Numbered from the stretch's first letter, positions 23,393 through 35,627 are shown. The stretch: DNA of 64,000 nucleotides from Cercophora sp. LCS_1 (GCA_036250225.1 JAPZLL010000034.1:291423-355422); one strand, 5' to 3'. Notes: generated by a model not told the origin, from the letters alone. Made by a program: numbers and translations.

Positions 23393-24842
23393 GGAGGCCG
23401 TGTATGATAGGTGTACACATGTACTATACCTCACCCAAGGGTGGAATGATGACGTTGATGGAACTGATCTTGACGAGCTGTGAGCTGGCTGTTGTCAGGG
23501 GTAGTTGTAGCCCAAGTGAATGGTGTCTTCACCCATAGCGGGAGGTGGATGTCTTTCAAGGGGGGGTGAAGTTGAGTGACAGGGTCGGGCAGGATGCTGC
23601 CAAGCGAAGCACACCGGGCTCAAACCGATATTCTCCGGAGGTGCTCGGGACCTAGTGTGAGGGGAGTGGTCATAGGAGCCCCGTGAGAAAGACACCATCT
23701 TCAAAGTGCCATCATAGTATTCGTGGTCCGACTCCACCATGTCCTAGTAGTTGTGTGAGCTGACGGCGTTGTGATCTTGTCTGGACGGTTTCTCACGATC
23801 AGTTCTGTGGCTGGGATGTTGTCTGTGGTCTTGCGTGAACTGCTGGCAAGAACTACCAGATTTATGGAATGATACAATTCCCATCCTAGTAGTTAGGATC
23901 CGGCATTCCAACAAAGACCAAACATGTGCAACAACAACAACAACCAGCGGCTTGTCAATGATCCAGCAAACACAGCAATGTTCGTTCAGGCGCCGCAAAA
24001 TCGGGGAACCAACAACAATCCGGCGCAGACAAACCCATGCGACGCTCCGGCGGTCTTGCGATAAGCACAACAATTCAAGGGCGCAGCAAACGAGCCCGGC
24101 GCGCCGGCAAGAGTCCACCAAGGTAGTACAAACTCGGCCACATGTTTGCAGACCAGCAACTCGCCAGCAACACAACCACCCGTTGCGACTCCAGCACGCC
24201 GGTACCAGTGCGATCGAACAATGCAAAATCGGCCATGCGACTTGCAAGCAGCAAACCGACGCAGCATCGTCAACCAGGCAACCCCCCAGCAAGAGTTCAA
24301 CAAAGCAGCCAGTTGCCCACAATCGAAAGGACAAGTACCACTCCGGGCTCATGTCGGTACAGCATGAATGCATCCTCTCTCTGCGCAAAAAGCAGAATGC
24401 TGATGATAGTCAGGAGAGCTGGACACCCGATGCTCGACCAGCGGGCGCTTGGGAAAAGTCGACCTGAAAACCAACAGCGTTGAAATAAAGGCTCGCTGCT
24501 TGCTTGTTTGCCCCAAGAATGCCTGATCCAAAACCGAGGACGAAGAGGTGGAACAACACACCGTCATCGACCGACCGGCACTCCCCCACGCCTCGCCGTC
24601 CACAGGCCACAGCACTGGTCTTGGCCATTGAGACGGTCGAAGAGAAGGGACTCGAACGTGGCATCGTCAAAGTGTTTACGGACAACCACTCAAGACTTGT
24701 TGGAGTTGTGGAAGGTCACATCGGCCAGACGACGCCAGCTGCCAATGTGATGCGCATACCTGGCGCCCGTCGTCTCGAGACTTGACCATGCCATGTTGAC
24801 AAAAAGGAAGAAGTCCCAGTTGAGGGGGGAAGCAAAATGAAA
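23393..24842. other. Gene-poor region with decayed hydrophobic coding-like sequence on minus strand
   Basis: No intact gene is supported. On the minus strand between about 24850 and 23800 there are hydrophobic, membrane-like stretches in several frames: LNWDFFLFVNMAWSSLET, VLFHLFVLGFGSGILGANK, and PALLTIISILLFAQR followed by YRHEPGVVLVLSIVGNWLL. Stop codons and frame changes separate them. They could be exons of a multi-intron membrane protein I cannot assemble, or a dead gene. Plus-strand frames here are Gln/Thr/Arg-rich and probably shadows. Confidence 0.4.
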
Positions 24843-24937
24843 TGCCCAATAACAGGATTGAACTGTTGACCTTCGCATACCACATCATCTTTGTGAGATT
24901 ATTAGTACGACGCTCTAACCAGCTGAGCTAATCGGGC
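24843..24937 (-). tRNA. tRNA-Ile (anticodon AAT) with a short intron
   Basis: Read on the minus strand, acceptor arms GCCCGAT and ATTGGGC pair (one G-T) and are followed by discriminator A. The D arm is GCTC/GAGC around AGCTGGTTA. The anticodon stem TCGTA pairs with TGCGA (one T-G). The loop begins CTAATA, placing AAT at 34-36. About 21 extra bases after position 37 are the intron, at the standard nuclear position. The T arm AACAG-TTCAATC-CTGTT is complete. CCA is not encoded, as expected for a nuclear eukaryotic tRNA. Confidence 0.93.
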
Positions 24938-25274
24938 TTTGGGTTGTTGATGTAGTGGATGGGTGGATTGTGGCTCTATCAGGGTTTGCTTCGAGGTGGG
25001 GACGGAGATTTACCGATTTCGGCTACGGATGTCAAACTCTGGTAGAGACGGGAGACCGGGGTGGAGGCACAGGGTGAGGCATGGGAGCATGAGATGGGGA
25101 CGGAAGACTATTATTATCAATCTGTGTATCATCCTCCCCATTGAGATAGGTGTGCTTAGGGAGGTAGTATCTCAGGGGGCTACCTCAACAAGGGGCAACC
25201 GTACGGAGCCAAACGGGCATAGTCCACAGGGACAACATGAGAAGAGCCAGATAGCCGCCAAACCACTATCTGCC

Positions 25275-27204
25275 TTAAAAGAACTTGCCATCCCCCTTTC
25301 CAAGCCCAGGCGCATCCTCACTGATGGCATCGACGTCCTCATCTCTCTCCCCCTCCAGATAGCCAGGGCGGTCCAGGGCATCGAAACGGGCTCCCTTCTT
25401 CTTTGCAATCACCCACTGAATTCCCAGCCGAAGAGCCAGCGCGGCAAACCCCCAGAGTATGCCACCGACGGGAGCGGCGACAAAGGCTCCAAAGGCACCC
25501 CATCCCTCTTGGAACAAGCCCTGCTCGAGCAGGATAAGCTTGCCACCGTCCTTAGCATTGCCGTAGTACACCGTACCGAACAGGAACACCGTGAAGATGC
25601 CTCCAAGACCACCCACGACGACCTCAAACCCGCGCCACCAGTAGAACGTGTCGTTCAGGCCGATGACCAAGACGGGAATCACCGCGGCTGACAACAGGTC
25701 CGAGATGAGGTAGATCTGCAGAATCGACGGGGCCCGGATGGCGACGACCACAACAGGGATGATGATGACAACAACGCCAGCCCTGATCCACCAGATGTTC
25801 AACTTGTTGCGGAAGAGGTCGTTTGACGCTGTAGAGACCATGGCAGTCTGGAACGAGTCAAAGGCGGCCGTGCTGAGCGTGCAGGACATGACAACCACGA
25901 AGCCCACGACCCACGCCGGGAGCTGTTCGAGCAGGGCGAAGAAGGCGACCGCGCCGTCGACGGGGTTCTCTGGGTCTCCAGGGTAGATGCCAGCCCACGT
26001 GGCGATGAGGCCTGTCGAGCCAACGAGCGTGACGATGATGAGGATAGCAACGACGGCGATCGAGATACCAACCCACAGGTCCTTGTCTGTCTTGGAGGCA
26101 AAGGTTCGCAGCCAAAAGGAGGAGAGGAAGAAGTCGTTGGTGAGGATGGCAACGGGGAGGATGTAGAGAAGCTGCCAGCCGAGAAGAGACGGCTTGAGAA
26201 GGCCCGAAGGATCGATGAGGGAGGTGTCGATCTTGGTCTCGACGCCGATGGCGATGGCCGCAATGGCAATCAGGCCGACGACCATGGCTCCCTGGACGTT
26301 ATCGGTGAGGAACGAGATGCTGAAGCCGCCGAGGGCTGTCTGGGTCAGCGGGGGCCACCAAAGACAGCCAGGGACTCACATGTGTAGATCGTTGTGACAA
26401 CGCATTCAACAATGAGGACAGGCAGTCCGTCTAGGCCGGTCAGGAGATTGACGACCTGACCAATTGCGGACAGTTCAGAGACCATGTACAGGAACAAGGT
26501 CAGCATAGTCATGGCACTGAGGTACAGCGCCGTGGCGATGCCATAGCGCTGTCTTGTCCACTCGGTGAGGACGAACCCCTCCGGACACTTGCGTCTGATG
26601 ATGGGGCCGAGGGCTGCAAAGATGAGCAACGGGCATCCTGACGAGAGGGCGTAGATGACGACGCCTTGGACGCCGGCGATGGTGGCAAGCTGTGGATAGG
26701 CGAAGAGGATTCCCGATCCGAGAGCTGTGAAGGTTTAGCAGGTCAATACGAGGCGCACCAGGGGAAGGTCAATCGGAGCGGCAGCACGTTTCCCACGCAA
26801 GTATTAACTTGATCGAGTATCACGGTACAATCTCAGCTTCGTCTTGACGAAGCCGCCGGCTCTCCCCCTGTACCCTTATGCAAGGTGGAGGTTGGAGCCG
26901 AGGGACTCGCTTCGACTTGGCGCCCGTAGTGAGCCGCATTCTTCCGTCTCCCACGTCTGCCGCCACCAGAGGTCACTAGGAAGAGTCTCTCGGTGGCGGT
27001 GATCCGCGGAGACAGAAGAGTTGGTGGACTTTGGGTACGAACCTACGATCAGCCTCGTGCAGGTCTCATCGTTGCCAACAGCCTCCCCGGCATTTGTTGG
27101 AATCGTCGTGTTTCAACCGCTGTGTCGTCGTTGCTACCGCTCTGATTCGAAGCTTCAGCAGCTCTACATACCAGAAGCAATGAAGTTCAGAGCCAGAGGG
27201 AAGG
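25275..27204 (-). CDS. Sodium:solute symporter family transporter (urea-transporter-like), 5' end not found
   Basis: Exons read on the minus strand: 27204-27172, 26724-26380 and 26335-25275. They join in frame to about 478 residues up to the stop. Text across junctions fits the SSS family: PLALNFIASALGSGILFAYPQ, then RRKCPEGFVLTEWTRQRYG, YTSLGGFSISFLTDNVQGAM, PVAILTNDFFLSSFWLRTFAS, and a last group of helices before a hydrophilic tail. About eleven membrane segments remain. The closest families are fungal DUR3/urea-type and related SSS carriers, which couple solute uptake to ion gradients; the substrate is unknown. The family should have another 60-100 residues before PLALNF, and no matching exon is visible upstream. 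The 5' exon may lie far away, be missed, or be lost. The first visible intron, 447 bases, is unusually long. Confidence 0.72.
26941..27018. repeat. Imperfect inverted repeat inside transporter intron
   Basis: Arms at 26941-26971 and 26987-27018 are reverse complements with a few mismatches and would form a hairpin of about 30 base pairs. It lies in the 447-base intron of the transporter gene and could be a small MITE relic. Confidence 0.6.
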
Positions 27205-30200
27205 CTGGGCGTGGTTAGTGTTATCTGTTCCGAGTGGGTGGTGAAGAACAAGTATGATAAATGGGAAATGCCGCAGGAAGCTGGGCTGGGGACGCGGGTG
27301 CAAGTGCCTTTGCCAGTCGGAGCCACTTGGCCACGGCGGACTCAGTCTCGACGGTGTAAGAGAGTCCAAGATGGCCAGTGCCTCCCCTTCTCTCGGCTTT
27401 TCTCCGCGTCTGTCACATCAACCGCTTGTGCTGAGAAGAGCAGAAGAGGACAATGTTTGTGAGGCCCCATGGTGCGGTAAGCGTCAAACTTGGGATCTCC
27501 AGCCTGACGCATTCACAACAATAGCAGAAAAGCTAACCGGGACCAGAACAAAGCGAGTGCGGCGTTGAAGACCAAAGATCCAGCAACGACAACGAGCAGC
27601 AACCGACCGGGGAGGCAGAAAAAAGAGACACGGCTACTGTATGCCTTGCAGCAACAACTGTCCCTGCTGACGCTTGTCCACGCAAAGGCTGTGTCAAAGG
27701 CGAGGCTGGACAGGGCATCTTGGGGAGGATCCGGAATAGGGGCAATGCTGTGCTCCCAGTCCAAAACTAAGTCAGCGATCTCGGCCGCTGATGGCCTACG
27801 CTGTCCAGAGAGGCGTGTTGCCAAGGAAGAGGCTGACGAGCAGCAGAAGGTCGAGGAATAGGGGCAACACAACAAAAGCAAAGAAGCAAGAAAGGCACTC
27901 TAACCAGTCTGAGTCCTGTTGCCCGACAGGAATTCCCCCTTGCTCTGTTTTCTCAGTGTCCAGGCAATGCCCACTCCTATGATTCTAGATGTCAATCAGC
28001 ATCAGTCCAGCATATACAACGACAGGGTCTCCATGAGAAACATAAAGGGTGCTACAGACAGCGCCAGAGATCAGACAACCAAGGGCCGCAACTGCCTGAA
28101 GCTACACCGCGCAGCCGAACCTCGCTAAGGTCAAAGGGATGGGAACAGGAGCTTGAACGAAGGTACCCCAAGCGCCACTTGGCGGCCTGGCCTCGGATAC
28201 GCGAACCACGACCAGTGGCCCCTTGGCCCGTCAGGATATCGCAAGCTCTCTGTCCAACGTCGCATGTTCCTAAGACATGCAGTACCTATCACCCAAGACC
28301 AAGCGCCACTCGACGCTTAGTCTGCGGTGCCCAAGATGATAACCACAGTGGCTCTCTCAACCTCGATTTCAGGATACAACGAGCCCTTCACACCAGCGTT
28401 GGCTCTCTTAGCAACACGACAACAAACACAAGCGCCCCCAGAAACAGACAACGAGGATGACGTCTTCTCCAGGATCCCATTGCGTATACCACGCCGATGA
28501 TCACTCCAGAGGCCAGACAAGGTGGAACGAGGGCATGTAAGGAGAGCCCAAGCCCGCTGCAACTTTCCCTCTGCGCAGGCGTGGAAACCCCCATCCTCCA
28601 CTTGCCTGCCCTGCACCATTCCTTGTCTACCCTTGCGACTTTGCCACTTGGCTTGGTCTCAGATGCCCGAGTTGATGACCAGAGTGGCTTTCTCGACCCG
28701 TCGAGACCCCAGGGGCCCTCGACCTCCAGACAGCCAACCCCCAGAACATGAAGGGCAAATAGAAGCAACCCAATGGCAGACATCCCTCCCAGGACACATA
28801 ACAGCAATGCAAGCAGCATCGGAAACAGACAACAGAGGGCCACAACCCCGAAGCAAGAGCTCCCCTAAAGCTCCCAACGCCGAACGGGTGAGGACAGCCA
28901 GGCTTGGAACCCCAACCGTGAAAACGTCCAATGTCGCCCAGTCCCAAAGCATCCAAGCAAGTGAAACTGGCCAGATTTGTTATCTGAAATAAAGCATCCA
29001 ATATGAATGCCCTCAAACAAACTGAAACTGAGCGACGCTTAATCTCTCCTCCTTCAGGTCCCCAAACCATCCAGGAAAGCCTGTAACCCCCCAGGAAAGC
29101 CTGCAACCCCCCCAGGAAAGCCTGCAAACCCAGCCCCAATTGAAGTAAAAGCTCAACTTACAAGAACGCAGCATAGGTCAAGTAGACCAAGGCGTTGGAC
29201 GCCTGAAACGAAGGCTGTCCCATCCTGATGTCAAGCCCTCGAAATTTTCTCCTGGTCGCTCAGAGTTGCAATCGTTGGCTCGCGCTCTCTCAAATCTCGT
29301 CGCAAGTCCTTCCCAAGGACTGGAGTGCTTACTGGCTCGACGAAGTGGTGATATTCCCGAAGAAAACCTGGACTTTGGATGCCTTGGAAATCGAGGTGAA
29401 CACAGCGTTATCGGAGCAGGGATGTAAGGTTGCAAGCAGCCAAAAAAAATATTGTTTTCCTCTCCACAAGAAAACGTAAAAAATCCTAATTGATCGATTT
29501 GATTCTTCGGGAAGGAGAAACCCAAGCCCTTCTTATCTCCCCTTGCTTTTTGCCAATTCCAGGTTCGGCAATCAGAAAAAGAGACTAATATTCCTCCCGC
29601 AATGCAATGCGTGCAACGCACCGAACACACCCGACGGTGCCCCGTGACCGCTGCATTTCCAGCGTTTATCGCGCTCACTCAGCAACTCAGCAAAAATGCC
29701 AAGGACAAGGATAACCTAAACCTCAAGGTTTTTTTTCCCCAACCCTGCTGACCCCCCGGCTCTCTCAGGACCCAAGAACCGAGCGCTGCGAGCTGTGTGC
29801 CGGCCAGCGGAAATGCAGGCAAGTTGGTGACAAAATAATCGGCACACTGAATCCAGATGATGCCCCTTCAAGCGGCCCGGACAGGTATTAAAAATCCCTG
29901 TAGGCGCCAGCGAAAAAGCCCAAAGCCTTTTCAATAAAGTTTTAGTCATTGAAATATTGAGTGATGCATTGGAATCTTGGATTCACTCCTTTCCAATGGA
30001 TGAATATCCCTTCGACTTTTCTCTGCGTGTCGTTTATTTTGTGGGTGTCAAGGACTTGGCAGGTTCCCAAGGTTCCACACCAAGGGCGGCACACCAAGCC
30101 CCAAAGCCACCAAAAGACGCACCAGGACGCTAAGGACACCAAGGACCGCTGCCAGCCGCTGTCAACCACAGGGCGAGAGCCTGGGGCGTGGGGGCCACCG

Positions 30201-31257
30201 AATCCGCGTCTCCACCGCCACACCATGATCCCTGAAATCGTTGTGTCATGGTGCACCCGCACCTCCAAGACTTGGGATCCCGTTCAAGACTGACCGAGGT
30301 CGGGATACCGCGATGGGCCAGACTGAGCTGCGGGTTACCGATTGGCGCTGCTTGGGTCCTGGAGATCCTGCGATACCATGGGCTTCACGCCGCCGACTGG
30401 TTGACCGGCAGCGCTTCCACCCTGGCGATCCTGCGACACCACGATGGGCCGCGCCTCGCCAACCGACACCTGCGTCTCCGACGACAAAACGGCACGCCGA
30501 TATCGTGATGGAAAACCGTTGGCACCGCCTTTGAACGACCTCCTCCGTCTCGTGAACCTCCCATCTCGGCGACAAACGGTAGCCGACGGACGACACGACA
30601 CGTCGCAAACGACAGCGCAAACGCCATCTGCGGCAAACCGCTTGGTAAGTTGACCGTCTGTCCCTTTCGATAGCGTAGCAAATGTTGAAGAAGCCTTTCC
30701 TATTGCAAATTTGTCAATCGCCCCTGTGATCATGTTAGCGCAAGTGCTATATCTTGGCTTTTTTTTTTCGACTCGGCGAGGTGAGGTATTTACCTGGAAC
30801 AAATCGGGGTGGGCAGAGTTGCTCCAACCCCGGAAACTGCAGGCCTTAGACTTGAAGCCCCAGGAATTGAGACAGTTTTGATGCTCTTGCCCTCGACCCT
30901 TTTGCATTTGACGCCCCTGTCCTTGATGCTGTGGCCCTTGCCGCCCTTTTCCTTTGGTGTTTTGGCCCTGTTCAATACCGTGTCAGCTCTGCAAGTCGTA
31001 TAATCACAGTCATGTCAGCTGTCACGTCACGTCTGTTCCCGTTTTTTTTTTGCGATCGTCCATTGCCTGTTCTGAGATCTCCTAGCCGCTGCTAGAGCGT
31101 CGACAGTCCGAAGTTATCTATCTGCGTTGGTCGTGATGGCTCGCCGGCCACCAGTCCCAACCGTTTCCTGCTTCCTATCGCCCAAGATCCGACCCAAGGT
31201 TGCCATCGCGCTTCCTGCCCCAATCCTCCCTTCCCCGCTTGGTGGCCAGAACAACTC
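27205..31257. other. Gene-poor 4-kb region with decayed duplicated sequence
   Basis: I cannot support an intact gene. Minus-strand hydrophobic stretches occur near 27850-27570 (LFLDLLLLVSLFLGNT; LLLVVVAGSLVFNAALALFW), 28860-28740 (LLALLLCVLGGMSAIGLLLF) and 28460-28400 (FLGALVFVVVLL). The last two belong to a diverged duplication: 28330-28460 resembles 28665-28840. From about 29140 to 31250 neither strand shows a recognisable product. Confidence 0.45.
29066..29133. repeat. Three-copy minisatellite, 23-24 bp unit
   Basis: The word CCAGGAAAGCCTG followed by a T/C-AACCCC run occurs three times in tandem. It is short and shows no coding relevance. Confidence 0.85.
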
Positions 31258-34200
31258 TTACGAGCCGTTCCGGCCGTTCTGCTCCGCCCAGTGACGCAAC
31301 CACTCCTCGTGCGCCGCCTGGTCCCAGACCACCTGGCCGGTGGCCTCGTCGACGTGCATGGCGGGATAAAACCCGCCGTAAAAGTGGCCGTAGCCGGTGT
31401 CGAAGCCGGCGCCGTAGCCGGCGTGCATGCCGGGTGTGGGCGCGTGGGCGGGTGCCTCGTAGGCGGGCGCCCCGTAGGCGGGCGGGTTGCCCGGCGTGGC
31501 AGGGGTTGCCGGGGGCACAACCGGCGCGTTGGGCGGCCCACCCGGGGCAGCATCGTTGGTGCCACCGTGGTGGCGGTACGCGGGGGCGCGCCCCACGTTC
31601 GGGTCGGCCATGCGTCTGGCCAGCTCCTCGTGGTCGACGTAGTATCGACCGGGCGGGAGCAACTGGGGCGGGCGCGGCGGGGTGCCCCCCTCCGAACCAA
31701 CCGAGCCCTCGATGGGCGGGAGGGCCGGGCCTCGCCACGAGCCCCGTCCCAGGGGGTTGCCCCAGGACGCCACGCGGCGGGCCGGCCGGGAGGGCTCGGC
31801 CTGGGGAGCCTGGGCCCGGGGGGCGCCGGGGAGATCGTCCTTCATGTCGCGGCGCTCGACACGAAGCGGGATCAGCCCGCGGAACGGATGGTCCTCCTGC
31901 GTTGGAGCAAATCGTCAGTGCTGCGCGGAAACAAGCAGGGGGGCGTGGCGACTCACGTGGTTGTCCAGAGCCTCCTGGACGGCCAAGGCGTCTGCGTACT
32001 CGACGAACGCGAACGGGTGATCTGGTTTCGTCGGTCAGCAGGCATTCGACGCAGGCGAGGAATCGGGGGAACGTGCTTTTGCCGGCGTTGTGCAGCCTGA
32101 TGGCCGTGATCTCACCAAACCGGCCAAAGTGCCTGCCAATCTCCCGCTCGTAGGCATCGCTCGGCAGACCGCCCACAAAGATTGAGCGCCGGAAGGCCTC
32201 GTACTTCTTCATGTAGAGGAGCGCAAACTCCTCCTTGCTGTGCTTCCGGAATTCGCCCAGCATGTCGATGTGGTACTCGGGGTGGTTGCCTGCAGCCTAT
32301 TGGAAAGTTAGCAAAGCACCAAAAGAATTAATAGACTAAAAAGATAGGATGGAGAAGACTATTTGGACGCGGTGGGTACTATCTGGTCTGGGGCTGGCCT
32401 GGCAGACATCTGGGGAATGGCCCGGCAGACATCTGGGAATGGCCTGGTGGACACCTAGGATGGTAGAAATGGACGAGATAAATATTGTTCCCGGTCAATT
32501 AACTGACGGCCGGCAAGGGAAAGTGCGAAACTGAGTCCCTGAGATAAACAAACAAACCGGTTGGAAAGGAGCCAATTAACCGGTTGAGTTTAACTGAGTG
32601 AAAAGGCCCCCTACCAGTGCCAGCAGGATGTATGCCTAGAGCATACTTTCTGGCTGGCACTGGTAGATTGGCAATCCTGCCACCGAAAGGACCGTTGAAG
32701 GGGCTGAGGCCAAGGTTGGAATCCAGTTGGTTGTTGTTGGAGGAGGAAGAAAGGTTGAGGAGGCCAGAGAGGCGAAGGAATACCTTTAGAGGCCCCCGAA
32801 GAGGAAACCCCCCTCAGTTAGGGGAAGCCTCTTTGGAAATCCAGGAGGTTGTTGGAGGAGGAAGAAAGGCCGAGGAGACCAGGGAGGAGAAGGAATTCCT
32901 TTATAGGCCTCCAAGGAGACCTCCCTGGCCACCGATGGAACCCAGAAGCTTGTTGTAGGAGGAAAAGAGGTTGAGGAGACCAGGAGGAAGAGAGGTTATT
33001 TTATAGGCCTCCAAGGAAAACCCTCCTCGGCCAGAAGTGGCTCCTCTTTGCTAGCGCAATCAAGCCAGTTGGCAAGAACGTCCAAGGTGGTGTTGTTGGA
33101 GGAGGAAGAAAGGTTGAAGAGGCCAGCGAAGAGGACACGTTGCTTGATAGGCCCTCAAGGAGAACCTCTACGACTAGGAGAAGCTTCTTTTTGATGGCGT
33201 GATCAAACTGAATGGAAAGAGCCTTCAAGATGACAATGTTGAAGGAGGAAAGAGCTCGAAGGAGGAAAGAGCTCGAAGGAGAAGGAGAGGGTCCTTGCTT
33301 CATATCCAAGGCTTGAAGGGCTGAGGGCCGAGTCCAGGGAGAGAACAGCTGACCGAGGGGCATCTCCAGCTTCAAGAGGGGTCTTTTTGGTGGTTGGTCT
33401 GCCAGAACAAGAGGAGAACCTCGAGCAGATGTTGCTGAAGGAGAAAGAAGTCGAAGAGAAAAGGAGAAAGCCCCTTGCTTTATATCCAAGGGCAGGAAGT
33501 TGGAGGGCTGACTTCAAGAGGAGAATAGCTAGCCAAGGGATATCTCCATGGCCAAGAGAGCCCCTTTGGTGGTTGGCTTTCCTGAAGCAAAAAGAGAGCC
33601 TCGAACTGGCGTTGATGAGGAAGGAAAGAGGTCGAAGCCAGGAGGAGAGAGTCCCTTGCTTTATAGGTGTCCGAGGGAGATTGGTGACCAGGGCGTTTGA
33701 GGCAAGGGTCTTTGTTGTTTTGTCGTCTGGAAAGTTGAACCAGGATTCAGACGACAAATCTGCCTCCTGGCATAAATAACTGAGCCCACCCAAGGTAAAT
33801 GTCCAAAGGGAGATTGGTGCCGCCATCTTGTCGATACCCTTTGGGTTGTCCATGTCCATTGCCGAATCCAGAGTCCAGAGTCCAGAGTCCAGGTCACACA
33901 TGTCACAATCACAAAAGGGGAGCATCACTTACCGAGTTGATGTTGGTGAGTTGGTTAAGACGATGGAAGCGCACGCGAACGCCTGAGGTAATGCCGAGTT
34001 CGTTGCAAGAGCGCTCGTCAAGAACAAGGATCTCAGCAATGTCGCCGTATTGGCCCATGATCCCGCGAATATGGTGGGCAGAAACACGGCCACGGTCGCG
34101 GCGATGGATCATGAACCAGCCTGGAACTGGATCAGTATCGCCGGAAGCAACAAAGTTGGGGGATATCTTACGCGAATTGGTGCGAGCAGGCTCGACACGG

Positions 34201-35627
34201 CAAGGACGGTCGAAGATGAGGGCACCCTGAGCATTGCCAAGAGCGTTGCGAGCGTGCTCGATGACCTGGCTTCATGTTAGCAAGTGGGTGGCAAGCAACA
34301 CCGAGAGAACTTACCGTGAACTGGCAAAAGGCAACCGGCATGGACTTGGTACCGTCGCGACGAACCTTCACGAAACAGACGCCGTAACGGGAGAAAACCC
34401 TGGTAACTGCAGCCTCGAGTGCCTCGTCGGAAGCCGTGCCGAGAAGGCTGAGAGAGTTAGCAAGCGTTGATAGACAAGGCATCATGAAACTTACTTGGCC
34501 ACGAAGATGCACGCGTCGGGATGGTAACGACTCTGAGCGTCGATCGTGCCGTCCCCATTGCGTCGAGCGATCTCCATCAGCACTATCTGGTTGTCCCCGC
34601 GGAGAGCCACGTTCATGCTGCTACGACGCGCCACTTGCATCTGGTTACCGCCGGAGATTTGACGTCTGGGAGCGGATTGCGAGCCGTGCTGGCTGTTACG
34701 GTTCGCGGGAACATAACGAGGAGAGCGGCGTTCGACAGTGCCAGTGCTGCTGTGGGTTGGGGTCATGCGATTCTGGCCCAACGCTTGGTATGAATGGCGG
34801 CCCATTGTGCCGTGACGACTGCCACCCGAAAACCCCTGGCCGCCGTGGTAGCTGCCGTTGCGAGGAGTCGACACCCCCTGTGCCGATGTGGTCCAGTTGC
34901 CCTCGGGGCGGGCGTTCGTGGAAGCATCCCGGCGCTCCTGAAGAGGCGTGGGGGCCGTCCAGCCTCCAACTTTGCCTTGGGCCACAAGCTCCCGGGCGCG
35001 AGACGGGTCCGCAAGGAAAGGCGCCACTCTCTCAGCTGTGGCAGCCTCGTTGCGGTACTGCTCGAGGGCAGCATATCTGCGGGTGGCAGTGGTGCTAGTG
35101 GATCTCATGGTGCTATTCGATGTAGCGCGGAGCATGGCAGGACGGGCATCGGCCAAACGAGGAGTGTGCTCCTCGCTCCCGAAAACATCATCCTCAGCGT
35201 TGGGGCGGCCGAGCATGTGGTCAACAGTCTCGAGGTTGCCAGTCGACTGGCTCATGAAGCCCGAAGGCGCCGGACGACGGTTCTCGTCATTGATGTTACC
35301 AGTTGACTGGCTGAGATGGCGGCCAGAGGGGCCAGAGAAGTCAAAAGACTCGCTGGACACCATATTAGCTGAGGACTTGGACTATGGGTGGCAGACTCAC
35401 TTTGTGGCGACCGAGCTGGTGGCCGAGCTGGCGGTAGCGGCCGAGCCGGTGACGGACAGAGACTCCATCTCGCTGGAGAGCTGCTCCTCTGTAAACTGTT
35501 AGCATTATGCACCAAGACCGCGAGTGCCAAGGCCTGGCCCAAGGCGATGTTGTTGTTTGGACAACTCAGGGGCTAGGGGGTCAGGGGGTGTAAACATACC
35601 AATGTCAACAATCCTGGAAGAATCCAT
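31258..35627 (-). CDS. RNA-binding protein with RRM domains, nine exons, one giant intron
   Basis: Minus-strand exons inferred: 35627-35600, 35488-35401, 35352-34495, 34447-34315, 34265-34172, 34126-33933, 32296-32083, 32021-31957 and 31896-31258. Phases all agree and give 770 residues. The Ser/Asn-rich N-terminus (twice HLSQSTGN/FMSQSTGN) is disordered. RRM1 begins at ACIFVANLLGTAS (about residue 319), with RVFSRYG and PVAFCQFT. A second RRM-like unit is GWFMIHRRDRGRVSAHHIRGI to VRFHRL (about 403-460). RRM3 is RRSIFVGGLP to HPFAFVEYADALAVQEALDN (about 490-565). The tail is Pro/Gly/Ala-rich and ends HWAEQNGRNGS. It probably binds mRNA; multi-RRM fungal proteins of this kind are often post-transcriptional or meiotic regulators, but I cannot name the orthologue. 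Oddities: a 1.6-kb intron (33932-32297) and one GC..AG intron (32082-32022). Confidence 0.85.
32780..33770. repeat. Tandem repeat array inside an intron of the RRM gene
   Basis: About seven diverged units of 100-180 bases. Each carries a purine-rich GGAGGAGGAAGAAAGG-like stretch, then a pyrimidine-flanked TTTATAGGCCTCCAAGG-like motif (near 32783, 32898, 33000, 33143, 33297, 33477 and 33658), then a segment such as CCCCTCGGCCAG. Spacing grows from about 100 to 180 left to right. The whole array lies between a GTAAGT donor at 33932 and a TTGCTAAC...ATAG acceptor at about 32297, on the minus strand. Confidence 0.75.

Noticed and set aside
31175..32263. A 362-codon minus-strand frame over the last exons of the RRM gene
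   Set aside because: It begins as true RRM3 coding sequence but then reads through the 32082-32022 intron into the wrong frame, giving Arg/Pro/Ala-rich nonsense. The spliced model gives a coherent tail.
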